Shown here: piece by piece, positions 1 through 6,802 of the stretch | How the letters are laid out: each line of letters begins with the position of its first letter | Numbering within the stretch: the first letter of the stretch is position 1 | Source of the DNA: an uncultured Bacteroidales bacterium | GTDB taxonomy: Bacteria > Bacteroidota > Bacteroidia > Bacteroidales > Bacteroidaceae | Reading direction: 5' to 3' | DNA length: 16,723 nt | NCBI GenBank assembly: GCA_902768605.1 | Contig: CACXLY010000053.1 | Location: 1-16,723, forward strand | Made by a program: the position numbers and the translations under genes | The notes under the pieces: model-generated | What the model was told of the DNA's origin: nothing | The model's input: only the letters and a program-made list of their open reading frames with translations | Databases searched by the model: none

Positions 1-96
1 AGAATATATCGCAGAAGAGTCTTCATATTTTATATACCATTATATATATAACGAATAAAGACGTCTTTTATTGTAGGGAGCCCTCTAAATCTCTCT

Positions 97-2058
97 TCAT
101 GCGGGCGACTTTTTCTCTCTCAGGACGGCAAGCACGATGTCGGAAACCATCTGTTTGAGTTCGTCGAGGAAGGTACGGGCTTCGTATTCGTGCCGCTCTA
201 TCTGGCGTAGTTTCTTCTCCCATCGGCCTGTGAGTTCTGCGCTCTTGAGCAGTTCCTCGTGAATGAGGTCGATGAGTTCGAACCCCGTCGGAGTGGGATG
301 CAGGGAGGAACGTTCGCGGCGGATGTAGTGGCGGCGGATGAGGGTCTCGATGATGGCAGCCCTGGTGCTTGGCCGCCCGATGCCGTTCTCCTTGAGGGCA
401 TCACGGAGTTCCTCGTCCTCGACGGTCTTGCCCGCCGTTTCCATCGCTCGCAGCAAGGTGGCGTCGGTATAGGGTTTCGGAGGCGTCGTCCATTTCTCAG
501 AGAGCGAAGGAATGTGTGGCCCGCTCTCACCCTTCTCGAAGACAGGAAGGGATGCTTGTTCACTGTCTTCCTCGTTTGCTTCGGTCTTCTTCTTGAAAAC
601 CACTCTCCATCCTTCTTCGATAATCACCTTGCCAGTGGTGCGGAACAGGATAGACCCCTCCGGACCTCCCCCTGAAGGAGAGGCTTCTTGGTTCTCCCCC
701 TTGGGGGAGTTATAGGTGGTCTGCCCTATGACAGTCGTCGTCTCGAACTTGCATTCATCATAAAAGGCAGCAATAAAGGCACGTGCCACGAGGTCGAACA
801 CCTTCTGTTCCAGCTCTGTGAGGCCTTGCGGGATGATGCCTGTGGGGATGATGGCGTGGTGGTCGGTCACCTTCGAGTTGTCGAACACCTTCTTCGACTT
901 GCGCAGGGACTTGCCGCCACCAAGGGGACGTATGAGGTCGGCATAGGGAGCCACGCCTGCGAACTTCGTCTGATAGAGCCCGTTCATCGTCTGCGGGCAC
1001 TTCGGATAGACATCGTCGGGCAGGAAGGTGGTGTCAACTCGCGGATAGGTCGTGACCTTCTTTTCGTAGAGGCTTTGGATGATGGAAAGCGTCTGCTCGG
1101 CAGAGAGCCCGAGCTTCTTGTTGCAATCCACCTGAAGCCCTGTCAGGTCGTAGAGCCTCGGCGGCGACTCCGTGCCTTTCTTCTTCTCGACAGAAAGGAC
1201 GGTGAAGGGATTGTCCTTGATGCTTTCGATGACAGCCTTGCCCTCGGCTTCTGTGGTGTATTCCAAAGGCTTGTAGATGATGCCCTTCGGCTTTTGCTTC
1301 TTGCCTTTCTCGGCGGCGGCAGCAACATTGGCGGCATCCTCGGCCTCCGCCTCTTCATCCCTCACTATCGCGTTGAACTTCGTGTCTCTGTAGAGCGTGG
1401 AGAGCACCCACGACTGCTTGGGGACGAAGTTGTCAATCTCCCGCTGACGGGCCACCACAAGGGCGAGGGTAGGGGTCTGCACCCTGCCCACGCTGAGCAC
1501 TTGATGCCGCCCGGCCGCATACTTCTGAGTATAGAGCCTTGTGGCATTCATGCCCAGCAGCCAGTCGCCGATGGCCCGCATGAGTCCTGCCTCGTAGAGC
1601 CCTTGGTAGGCACTTTGGTCCTTGAGCGTCTGGAAGCCTTCGCGGATGGCTTCCTCGGTCAGGCTGTTCACCCAAAGTCGCTTCACGGGGCACTTCGCTC
1701 CCGCCTTCTGCATCACCCATCGCTGGATGAGTTCGCCCTCCTGCCCGGCATCGCCGCAGTTGATGATTTCGTCAGCCTTCTGCATCAGTCCCTCGATGAT
1801 GTGGAACTGCTTCTCGACGCCTTTGTCCTGCTTGAGCTTGATGCCGAAGCGAGGTGGAATCATAGGCAGCTGGCCGAGGCTCCAGCTCTTCCACATCGGC
1901 GTGTATTCGTGCGGCTCCTTGAGTTCGCACAGGTGTCCGAATGTCCAAGTCACCTGATATCCGTTGCCCTCCAGGTAGCCGTCCTTCTGCGTCTTAGCAC
2001 CCAGCACGTTCGCTATCTCGCGTGCCACCGAAGGTTTCTCAGCAATACAAACTATCAT
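97..2058 (-). CDS. topB: DNA topoisomerase III (type IA)
   Basis: This 653-residue type IA topoisomerase cuts and passes single strands, relaxing negative supercoils and unlinking replication or recombination intermediates in the cytoplasm. The N-terminal Toprim fold starts MIVCIAEKPSVA, with the usual Glu-Lys at residues 7-8. The acidic Toprim cluster is at 103-107 but reads D-A-G-Q-E, so the usual second Asp is Gly105. The active-site tyrosine lies in VTTYPRVDTTFL at Tyr338, followed by the DHHAIIPT motif and the C-terminal GRPSTRAAII motif typical of the family. Length is normal and no C-terminal zinc-finger cysteines are seen. Two low-complexity insertions stand out: an Ala/Glu/Lys segment near residues 229-256, and a Pro/Gly segment near 449-469 encoded by a hairpin repeat. 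It is transcribed divergently from the glycosyltransferase, probably from the promoter at 2277-2284, giving a leader of about 210 nt. Family assignment is firm; whether it is housekeeping or mobile-element derived is not settled. Confidence 0.96.
   Translation of the reverse strand: MIVCIAEKPSVAREIANVLGAKTQKDGYLEGNGYQVTWTFGHLCELKEPHEYTPMWKSWSLGQLPMIPPRFGIKLKQDKGVEKQFHIIEGLMQKADEIINCGDAGQEGELIQRWVMQKAGAKCPVKRLWVNSLTEEAIREGFQTLKDQSAYQGLYEAGLMRAIGDWLLGMNATRLYTQKYAAGRHQVLSVGRVQTPTLALVVARQREIDNFVPKQSWVLSTLYRDTKFNAIVRDEEAEAEDAANVAAAAEKGKKQKPKGIIYKPLEYTTEAEGKAVIESIKDNPFTVLSVEKKKGTESPPRLYDLTGLQVDCNKKLGLSAEQTLSIIQSLYEKKVTTYPRVDTTFLPDDVYPKCPQTMNGLYQTKFAGVAPYADLIRPLGGGKSLRKSKKVFDNSKVTDHHAIIPTGIIPQGLTELEQKVFDLVARAFIAAFYDECKFETTTVIGQTTYNSPKGENQEASPSGGGPEGSILFRTTGKVIIEEGWRVVFKKKTEANEEDSEQASLPVFEKGESGPHIPSLSEKWTTPPKPYTDATLLRAMETAGKTVEDEELRDALKENGIGRPSTRAAIIETLIRRHYIRRERSSLHPTPTGFELIDLIHEELLKSAELTGRWEKKLRQIERHEYEARTFLDELKQMVSDIVLAVLREKKSPA
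665..709. repeat. G/C-rich double-hairpin repeat inside topB
   Basis: A C-rich/G-rich stretch contains a perfect inverted repeat at 694-709 (arms CTCCCCC and GGGGGAG around TT) and, just before it at 665-683, a weaker hairpin with CCTCC/GGAGAGG arms. The same type of element occurs in spacers at 2150-2166 and 16301-16317. Here it is read in frame by topB on the minus strand as a Pro/Gly/Ser/Glu-rich loop, about residues 449-469, between strands TTTVIGQ and the ILFRTTGKVI segment. It looks like an intergenic repeat family member captured in a coding sequence. Confidence 0.7.
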
Positions 2059-2149
2059 GTGATTTACGATTTGACTATTTAAGTAATTTACGATTTGACG
2101 ATTTACGATTTACGATTTATTTACTATTTAACTATTTTACTATTTATTC
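2059..2149. repeat. AT-rich heptamer-like tract beside the topB start
   Basis: From 2086 to about 2149 the sequence is built from ATTTACG, ATTTGAC and TACTATT-like heptamers, with one 8-nt break at 2100. It sits immediately upstream of the topB start codon, inside the presumed topB leader. Copies are imperfect. The array has the same 7-nt period as the arrays at 11752, 11837, 14564 and 16161. Confidence 0.5.
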
Positions 2150-2227
2150 CCCCTCCTTTGGAGGGGTCGGGGGAGGCTATTCCTTTGGAGGGGTCGGGGG
2201 AGGCTATTCCTTTGGAGGGGTCGGGGG
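2150..2227. repeat. 27-bp tandem repeat, 2.7 copies, with hairpin
   Basis: Two full 27-bp units occupy 2155-2181 and 2182-2208, and a partial third runs 2209-2227. Each unit has a CCTTTGGAGGGG part, a TCGGGGGAGG part and a GCTATT junction. The first unit is preceded by CCCCT, creating a perfect hairpin at 2150-2166 with arms CCCCTCC and GGAGGGG around TTT. The array falls between the probable topB promoter and the topB start, so it would be transcribed as part of the topB leader, where its complement is C-rich. Confidence 0.9.
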
Positions 2228-2276
2228 CTGTTGTTTGTGGCTGTTGTTTGAGGTTGTTCTTTTCCTATTTTCTGTG

Positions 2277-2284
2277 CAAAGATA
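2277..2284 (-). promoter_or_regulatory. Putative Bacteroidetes -7 element for topB
   Basis: The minus strand reads TATCTTTG, followed by CAC, a perfect match to the Bacteroidetes -7 consensus TAnnTTTG. No clear TTTG is seen at the -33 position. It points towards topB, with about 210 nt between the predicted transcription start and the topB ATG. Confidence 0.6.
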
Positions 2285-2290
2285 CAAATA

Positions 2291-2325
2291 ATTTTTCACT
2301 TTTCATTTTCACTTTTCACTTTTTT
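2291..2325. repeat. CACTTTT-type simple repeat between divergent promoters
   Basis: A pyrimidine-rich tract on the plus strand is made of TTTTCAC and TTTTCAT heptamers, with one 6-nt copy. It separates the two divergent -7 elements at 2277-2284 and 2329-2336. It would set the spacing and bendability between the two polymerase sites; that role is inference. Confidence 0.5.
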
Positions 2326-2328
2326 TCG

Positions 2329-2336
2329 TATCTTTG
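2329..2336 (+). promoter_or_regulatory. Putative Bacteroidetes -7 element for the glycosyltransferase
   Basis: TATCTTTG matches the TAnnTTTG consensus and is followed by CCCC. The glycosyltransferase ATG is only 7 nt beyond the final G, so the transcript would start at or within a few bases of the start codon. No clear -33 TTTG is visible. Confidence 0.6.
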
Positions 2337-2343
2337 CCCCACC

Positions 2344-3231
2344 ATGGAGCCAATTATTTCTTTCATCATCACCTATCACAATGAGCCGGAAGACTACCTC
2401 ATCTCTTGCCTGGAGAGCATTCAGGCCCTTCCTCTTTCGCCCGAAGAGGCTGAGATAATCGTGGTGGACGATGGCAGCGAAGTGCCGCCTACCTATGCCG
2501 GAAAGAAGGGATTCCGCTTCATTCGACAGGAGCAGGCGGGGCTTTCGGTGGCGCGAAATACGGGTATCAAGCATTCCCGGGGCGAATACCTGCAGTTCGT
2601 CGATGCCGACGACTACATCTTCCCTTCTGCTTATGAGGCCGTCCTCGAGCAAATCAGGAGTGAAAGGCCCGATGTGGTGATGTTCAAGGCCTCTGACCGG
2701 CCTTCTCCTAAAGAGCCTGAGAAAAGCAGGCAAGGCAAGGCGGCTATCCATTGGAAAGGTCGGGGGAGTAAGTTCCTCCAGCGCCGCAACCTTCGTGCTG
2801 CGGCTTGGGGCTATGCTTTCCGGCGCGAGGCACTTGGCGACTTGCGGTTCTCGCCGGGCCTTCTTCACGAGGATGAACTCTTCACTCCGCAACTGTTTCT
2901 GAGGGCTGAATCGCTTGTCGAACTCGATGTCAAAGCCTATTTCTACCGTCAGCACGAAGGCACGATAACAAGCTCCAAATCTGTCCTGCAAATACATAGA
3001 AGGCTCGACGATATTCATTTCATACTCCGCGAATTGCGCTCGCTCGATGAACCTCTGCTGAAACGTAGAATAAGGCAACTGACTGTCGATTACTTGCAGA
3101 AGATTTGGTCCCTGACCCGCAGCCTCCGAGAGTTGCGCAGACGCAAATCAGAACTCAAGCAGGAAGGCTTCCTGCCGCTGCCTCTTCGTGCCTACTCATT
3201 CCGCTACTTCCTCGCAAGCCTGATGTATTAA
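2344..3231 (+). CDS. Family 2 glycosyltransferase
   Basis: This 295-residue GT-A fold glycosyltransferase should transfer a sugar from a nucleotide-sugar to a growing surface glycan on the cytoplasmic side of the membrane. It opens with PIISFIITYHNE, typical of GT2. The nucleotide-binding VVDDGS is at 40-45, the metal-binding VDADD at 86-90 (Asp87/Asp89), and an acidic HEDE at 175-178 is in the usual place for the catalytic base. There is no signal peptide or membrane segment; the C-terminal third is basic and helical, as in many capsule, LPS or exopolysaccharide transferases. I start it at 2344 because the GT2 fold begins there. An upstream in-frame ATG at 2095 would read through the 27-bp repeats and the promoter. 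Donor and acceptor cannot be told, and no other glycan-assembly gene is adjacent. A degenerate copy of the 27-bp repeat seems to lie inside it at 2741-2768. Confidence 0.9.
   Translation: MEPIISFIITYHNEPEDYLISCLESIQALPLSPEEAEIIVVDDGSEVPPTYAGKKGFRFIRQEQAGLSVARNTGIKHSRGEYLQFVDADDYIFPSAYEAVLEQIRSERPDVVMFKASDRPSPKEPEKSRQGKAAIHWKGRGSKFLQRRNLRAAAWGYAFRREALGDLRFSPGLLHEDELFTPQLFLRAESLVELDVKAYFYRQHEGTITSSKSVLQIHRRLDDIHFILRELRSLDEPLLKRRIRQLTVDYLQKIWSLTRSLRELRRRKSELKQEGFLPLPLRAYSFRYFLASLMY
2741..2768 (+). repeat. Degenerate copy of the 27-bp repeat inside the glycosyltransferase gene
   Basis: The stretch TTGGAAAGGTCGGGGGAG (2751-2768) matches the intergenic unit TTGGAGGGGTCGGGGGAG at 16 of 18 positions. 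The ten bases before it, CGGCTATCCA, match the unit junction GGCTATTCCT with one gap and one or two changes. It encodes AIHWKGRGSKF in the transferase. It could be a chance G-rich match, but the extended similarity argues for shared origin. Confidence 0.45.
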
Positions 3232-3281
3232 GCCGTTTCTGTAAGTCAAAGATTTTTCGAGGGATAGGGATGCGCCGATAT

Positions 3282-3361
3282 TCCTACACGTAGGATAGCC
3301 GATTCCCACGTGTAGGATAGCCGATTCCCACGTGTAGGATAGCCGATTCCCACGTGTAGGA
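3282..3361. repeat. 22-bp tandem array of palindromes, four palindromes and three linkers
   Basis: The period is exactly 22 bp. Each unit is a 14-bp palindrome followed by the 8-bp linker TAGCCGAT. The first palindrome is TCCTAC-AC-GTAGGA with perfect arms; the next three are TCCCAC-GT-GTAGGA with one arm mismatch. The array ends precisely at the end of the fourth palindrome. It begins about 50 bp after the glycosyltransferase stop. There are no variable spacers, so it is not a CRISPR. It shares its 14+8 design with the array at 16403-16482. Confidence 0.92.
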
Positions 3362-3553
3362 AATTCTGGACAGTCTGCAGCTCGGGCTCCCGACACTTGA
3401 ATTGAATAATTTACTACAGTTGTTTGCCCCGATTTATATTGCTATTCAAAAGAACTGTATTCTGTGTCCTGTATCCTTATATTTATAAATGTGTCCTTTT
3501 AGCTTCCCTTTCAACCCAACTTGAGTAAAAAAGGGGAAATGAAGCTCATTATA

Positions 3554-3585
3554 TTTGGTGATTTGCGTTTTATTCCGTACCTTTG
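3554..3585 (+). promoter_or_regulatory. Promoter of the GH51-GH78 operon
   Basis: TTTG at 3554-3557 and TACCTTTG at 3578-3585 are separated by 20 bp, a good match to the Bacteroidetes -33/-7 pair. The final G is 28 bp before the GH51 ATG, giving a short AT-rich leader, which is usual for this phylum. This is the only promoter in the window where both elements are clear. Confidence 0.75.
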
Positions 3586-3613
3586 TAGCAGAAATTAATT
3601 AAAATAATTATCC

Positions 3614-6600
3614 ATGAAAAATGTCATTTTCCATCTTTTCTGCGTGATTTGCCTCCTCAGCTCCATTGAGGGCAAGGCGCAAGTGTCCTTCGAGTTCTCT
3701 TCCTCACAGCGCGGACCGCTACTCAGCCCGCTTCAGTACGGTATTTTCTACGAGGAGATAAACCACGGTGGCGATGGCGGCCTCTATGCCGAACTGGTTC
3801 GCAATCGTTCCTTCGAAGACAACACTTCCAGTCCCGACGGATGGCAGGGGTTTGGCAGTATGAGCCTTGGCCTGTCGTCCGTTAATCTGCTCAATAGCGC
3901 CCAAAGCCGCGCCTTGAAGCTGACGGTTGACGAGGCCGGAGCAGGCGTCCGAAACGAGGGCTTCTGGGGCATGAACATCGTGAAGGGCGAGACCTACACC
4001 CTGAGCTTCTGGGCAAAGACAGACGGCACGCTCGATGGCAGAATGTGTGCCGAATTGCAAAACGACAGCAAGGAAAACATTGGGAGCGAGGAGTTTGAAG
4101 TCAATCTGACCGACGACTGGCAGAAATTCACACTCCAGCTGACCGCCACCTCCTCGTCTGCAAAGGGCTGGCTGGCCCTGAAGGGACTGGAGCCGATGGT
4201 GGTCTATTTGGACGTGGTTTCCCTGATGCCTCCTACTTACAACGACCGTCCAAACGGTTGCAGACGCGACCTCGCCGAGATGCTCGCCATGCTTCATCCT
4301 ACATTCGTCCGCTTCCCGGGCGGTTGCTACATCGAAGGTACATGGAGAGACGGCCAGACGAATCGTTTCGAGTGGAAGAAAACCATAGGCCCCATCGAGG
4401 AACGCCCCGGGCATTGGAACGTGAACTGGGGCTATCGCGTGAGCGACGGATTGGGACTGCACGAGCTGCTTCAACTGACCGAAGACCTTGGCGCTGAGCC
4501 CCTCTTCGTCTGCAACATCGGACTCGGCCACGGCTGGATGCAGAACTATCAGGATTTGGGAGACTACATTCAGGAGACCCTCGACCTGATAGAATATTGC
4601 AACGGCGACGTCAGCACGACTTGGGGCGCCAAGCGAGCTGCCAACGGACACCCGGAGCCTTTCGGCATAAGACTCCTGGAGATAGGCAACGAGAACTACA
4701 ACTACAGCTTCTCGAACAACAATGACCAGAGCGACCACTACGTAGAGCGCTACCAGAAGTTCTATGATGCCATAAAGGCTAAATACCCCGAAATGATACT
4801 GATAGGAAACGTGGAGTCGTGGGGCACCGACGACCCGTCGTGGCGCAACGGCAGTCCTGTCGATGTCGTGGATGAACACTACTATCGCAGCACGTCGTGG
4901 TTCGCCCAGCAATATGGCAAATACGACCATTTCAATCGCGAAGGCTATCGCGTCTATGCTGGAGAATATGCCGTGACGAGCGATTTCGGCACCTTGGGCA
5001 ACCTCAACGCAGCCCTCTCCGAAGCCATCTATATGGCCGGTATGGAGCGGAATTCCGACGTCTGCATCATGTCCTCCTATGCCCCCATCTTCTGCCACGA
5101 GAGCCATCCCTCGCCCTGGATGCCCGACATGATTCGCTTCAATGCCGCCAACGCCTTCGGTACGCCCAGCTATTATGTCCAGCAAATGATGGCATCGAAC
5201 GTGGGCTATCAAAACATCACTTGGGAAGAGCAGGGCAACTCCGTCTATTCCAACAACAAAGCCATTGGCCTCAGCTCGTGGTCCACATCCGTGACCTACG
5301 ACAATATCAGCGTGACCGACGGGCAGGGGCAGACGCTCTATGCCACCGACTTTAGTGACGCTCAGGAATACAGCGAGCATTGGAATGCGACGGGCGGCTC
5401 GTGGAGTATCAGTGGCGGCGGGCTCAACCAGACGAGCACCTCCATGCAGGGAGAATGTAACGTCTGCCAAGTGGCCTGCAGCGAGGACTATACCATCGAG
5501 CTGGATGCCACCAAGAGGTCGGGCAACGAAGGCTTCCTCGTGGCCTTCTATTATGCCGCTCAAGACAATTTCATCTGGTGGAATCTGGGCGGCTGGAACA
5601 ATACCCAGCATGCCATCGAACTGTGTTCAGGAGGCTCCAAGCGGACGCTGACCAAGCTCTCAGGCTCGCTCAATCAGGGCCAAACCTATCACTTGCGAAT
5701 CGTCAAGAAAGGCCAGGACGTGTATTGCTATGTGGACAATTCGCTCTATCATCACATCACGCTACCCGATACCCGCAAAGTCTATGCCTGCGCAGCCCTG
5801 AATCAAACCGAGGATACGCTAATCGTGAAGCTCATCAATCAAGGTGCTTCGGAGCAGGCCACGCTTCGCTTCAAGGATTTCCAATGGACGGGACAGGCCA
5901 TTCAGCAAGTGCTCAGCAGTACCAGCGGGGCAGACGAGAACTCCATGACCAACAGGGAAATGGTCAAACCCACTCAATGGTCGAATGTCAGCGAATTGTC
6001 CAATGTCCTACTCCCATCTCATTCCCTCACGATAATGCGCATTCCCGTCGAGGACGTGACTCCCGAATGGAAACCAGAACCGTCTGATGATGATTGGATT
6101 GACATTACCGACCGCCTTCTCAATCCCACCTTTGCGGAGGGCAGAAGCGGATGGCAAGGCACGTCCTTCCTTGATGCTCCAGGGACGGTTGCCGAGTTTT
6201 ACAATCAGAACTATAATGCCTACCAGACGCTTTCCAACATGCCCGCCGGTTCCTATCGATTTACCATCGACGGCTTCTATCGCAACGGAAACATTCAGAA
6301 TGCCTGGACGCGACATACCGACGGCACGGAACAGCTCAATGCTCAGCTCTATATCGTGGCAGATGGAGAGAGAACTCAGGTTCCCTTCATGTCCCTCTAC
6401 GACACCTCTGCTCCCTTCGCCTATTCGCCCGATTACACCTATCCCGATAATGTCACGCAGGCCAACCAAGCCTTCAACATAAAGGGAGCCTACAAGCAAA
6501 ATGCCGTGGAGGCAACACTCGATACCGAAGGCGGACAATTGCAGGTCGGCATACAAAAGACGGTCTCCATGGACAGAGACTGGACGTGCTTTGACAACGC

Positions 6601-6766
6601 GCATCTCTATTACCGAAAGGAAGACCCGACGGGAATAGATAAGGTTCAGGATTCGCGATTTAGGTCTCTAAATGAAGTCTTTGACCTTCAAGGCAGGAAG
6701 TTGCCGAATGGCAGATTACCTCGCGGCATCAATATCGTAAACAAGAAAAAGGTGCTGAACAAGTAG
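3614..6766 (+). CDS. Secreted multidomain GH51 alpha-L-arabinofuranosidase
   Basis: This 1050-residue enzyme should release terminal alpha-L-arabinofuranose from arabinan, arabinoxylan or pectic side chains outside the cytoplasm. A signal peptide ends near GKAQ (residue 23). The family's IFYEEINHGGDGGLYAEL block follows, then a CBM4/9-like beta-sandwich near 65-205. The GH51 barrel comes next, with the acid/base in EIGNENY (Glu360) and the nucleophile in YAGEYAV (Glu451). After the barrel a LamG/3-keto-disaccharide-hydrolase-like beta-sandwich (about 555-718) interrupts the protein before the C-terminal GH51 beta-domain. A further jelly-roll module (about 835-1000, opening LLNPTFAEGRSGW) and a sorting-type tail (DLQGRKL ... 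GINIV) complete it. It is much longer than simple GH51 enzymes because of these modules. The GH78 gene starts 36 bp downstream, implying an operon. The GH51 call is firm; module limits are estimates. Confidence 0.93.
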   Translation: MKNVIFHLFCVICLLSSIEGKAQVSFEFSSSQRGPLLSPLQYGIFYEEINHGGDGGLYAELVRNRSFEDNTSSPDGWQGFGSMSLGLSSVNLLNSAQSRALKLTVDEAGAGVRNEGFWGMNIVKGETYTLSFWAKTDGTLDGRMCAELQNDSKENIGSEEFEVNLTDDWQKFTLQLTATSSSAKGWLALKGLEPMVVYLDVVSLMPPTYNDRPNGCRRDLAEMLAMLHPTFVRFPGGCYIEGTWRDGQTNRFEWKKTIGPIEERPGHWNVNWGYRVSDGLGLHELLQLTEDLGAEPLFVCNIGLGHGWMQNYQDLGDYIQETLDLIEYCNGDVSTTWGAKRAANGHPEPFGIRLLEIGNENYNYSFSNNNDQSDHYVERYQKFYDAIKAKYPEMILIGNVESWGTDDPSWRNGSPVDVVDEHYYRSTSWFAQQYGKYDHFNREGYRVYAGEYAVTSDFGTLGNLNAALSEAIYMAGMERNSDVCIMSSYAPIFCHESHPSPWMPDMIRFNAANAFGTPSYYVQQMMASNVGYQNITWEEQGNSVYSNNKAIGLSSWSTSVTYDNISVTDGQGQTLYATDFSDAQEYSEHWNATGGSWSISGGGLNQTSTSMQGECNVCQVACSEDYTIELDATKRSGNEGFLVAFYYAAQDNFIWWNLGGWNNTQHAIELCSGGSKRTLTKLSGSLNQGQTYHLRIVKKGQDVYCYVDNSLYHHITLPDTRKVYACAALNQTEDTLIVKLINQGASEQATLRFKDFQWTGQAIQQVLSSTSGADENSMTNREMVKPTQWSNVSELSNVLLPSHSLTIMRIPVEDVTPEWKPEPSDDDWIDITDRLLNPTFAEGRSGWQGTSFLDAPGTVAEFYNQNYNAYQTLSNMPAGSYRFTIDGFYRNGNIQNAWTRHTDGTEQLNAQLYIVADGERTQVPFMSLYDTSAPFAYSPDYTYPDNVTQANQAFNIKGAYKQNAVEATLDTEGGQLQVGIQKTVSMDRDWTCFDNAHLYYRKEDPTGIDKVQDSRFRSLNEVFDLQGRKLPNGRLPRGINIVNKKKVLNK

Positions 6767-6802
6767 TAATCAGTAATGAAAGAATAATGAAAGAATGATG
6801 GA

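Larger units (their letters stand above)
3232..3613. other. Spacer between glycosyltransferase and GH51 operon
   Basis: This 382-bp spacer holds the 22-bp palindromic array at 3282-3361 and the GH51 promoter at 3554-3585. The part from 3362 to 3550 is AT-rich with no coding potential, RNA gene or clear terminator that I can support. Confidence 0.6.

Noticed and set aside
54..72. Terminator for topB
   Set aside because: AATAAAGAC/GTCTTTTATT is a near-perfect palindrome just after topB, but it has no loop and few G/C pairs, so I cannot support it as a terminator.
688..2082. Long plus-strand open frame opposite topB
   Set aside because: It mirrors the conserved topB sequence and shows no protein-family signal of its own.
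2095..2343. N-terminal extension of the glycosyltransferase
   Set aside because: It reads through the AT-rich repeats, the 27-bp array and both promoter elements; the GT2 fold starts at 2344.
3282..3361. CRISPR-like array
   Set aside because: The 22-bp units are contiguous and nearly identical with no variable spacers, and no cas gene is near.
3719..5611. Long minus-strand open frame (630 codons) opposite GH51
   Set aside because: It is the complement of a clearly conserved GH51 gene with intact catalytic motifs; its translation has no recognisable domain, start context or promoter.
6767..6802. Separate promoter for GH78
   Set aside because: The 36-bp gap has no TAnnTTTG element and consists of an 11-bp direct repeat (TAATGAAAGAA); co-transcription with GH51 is more likely.
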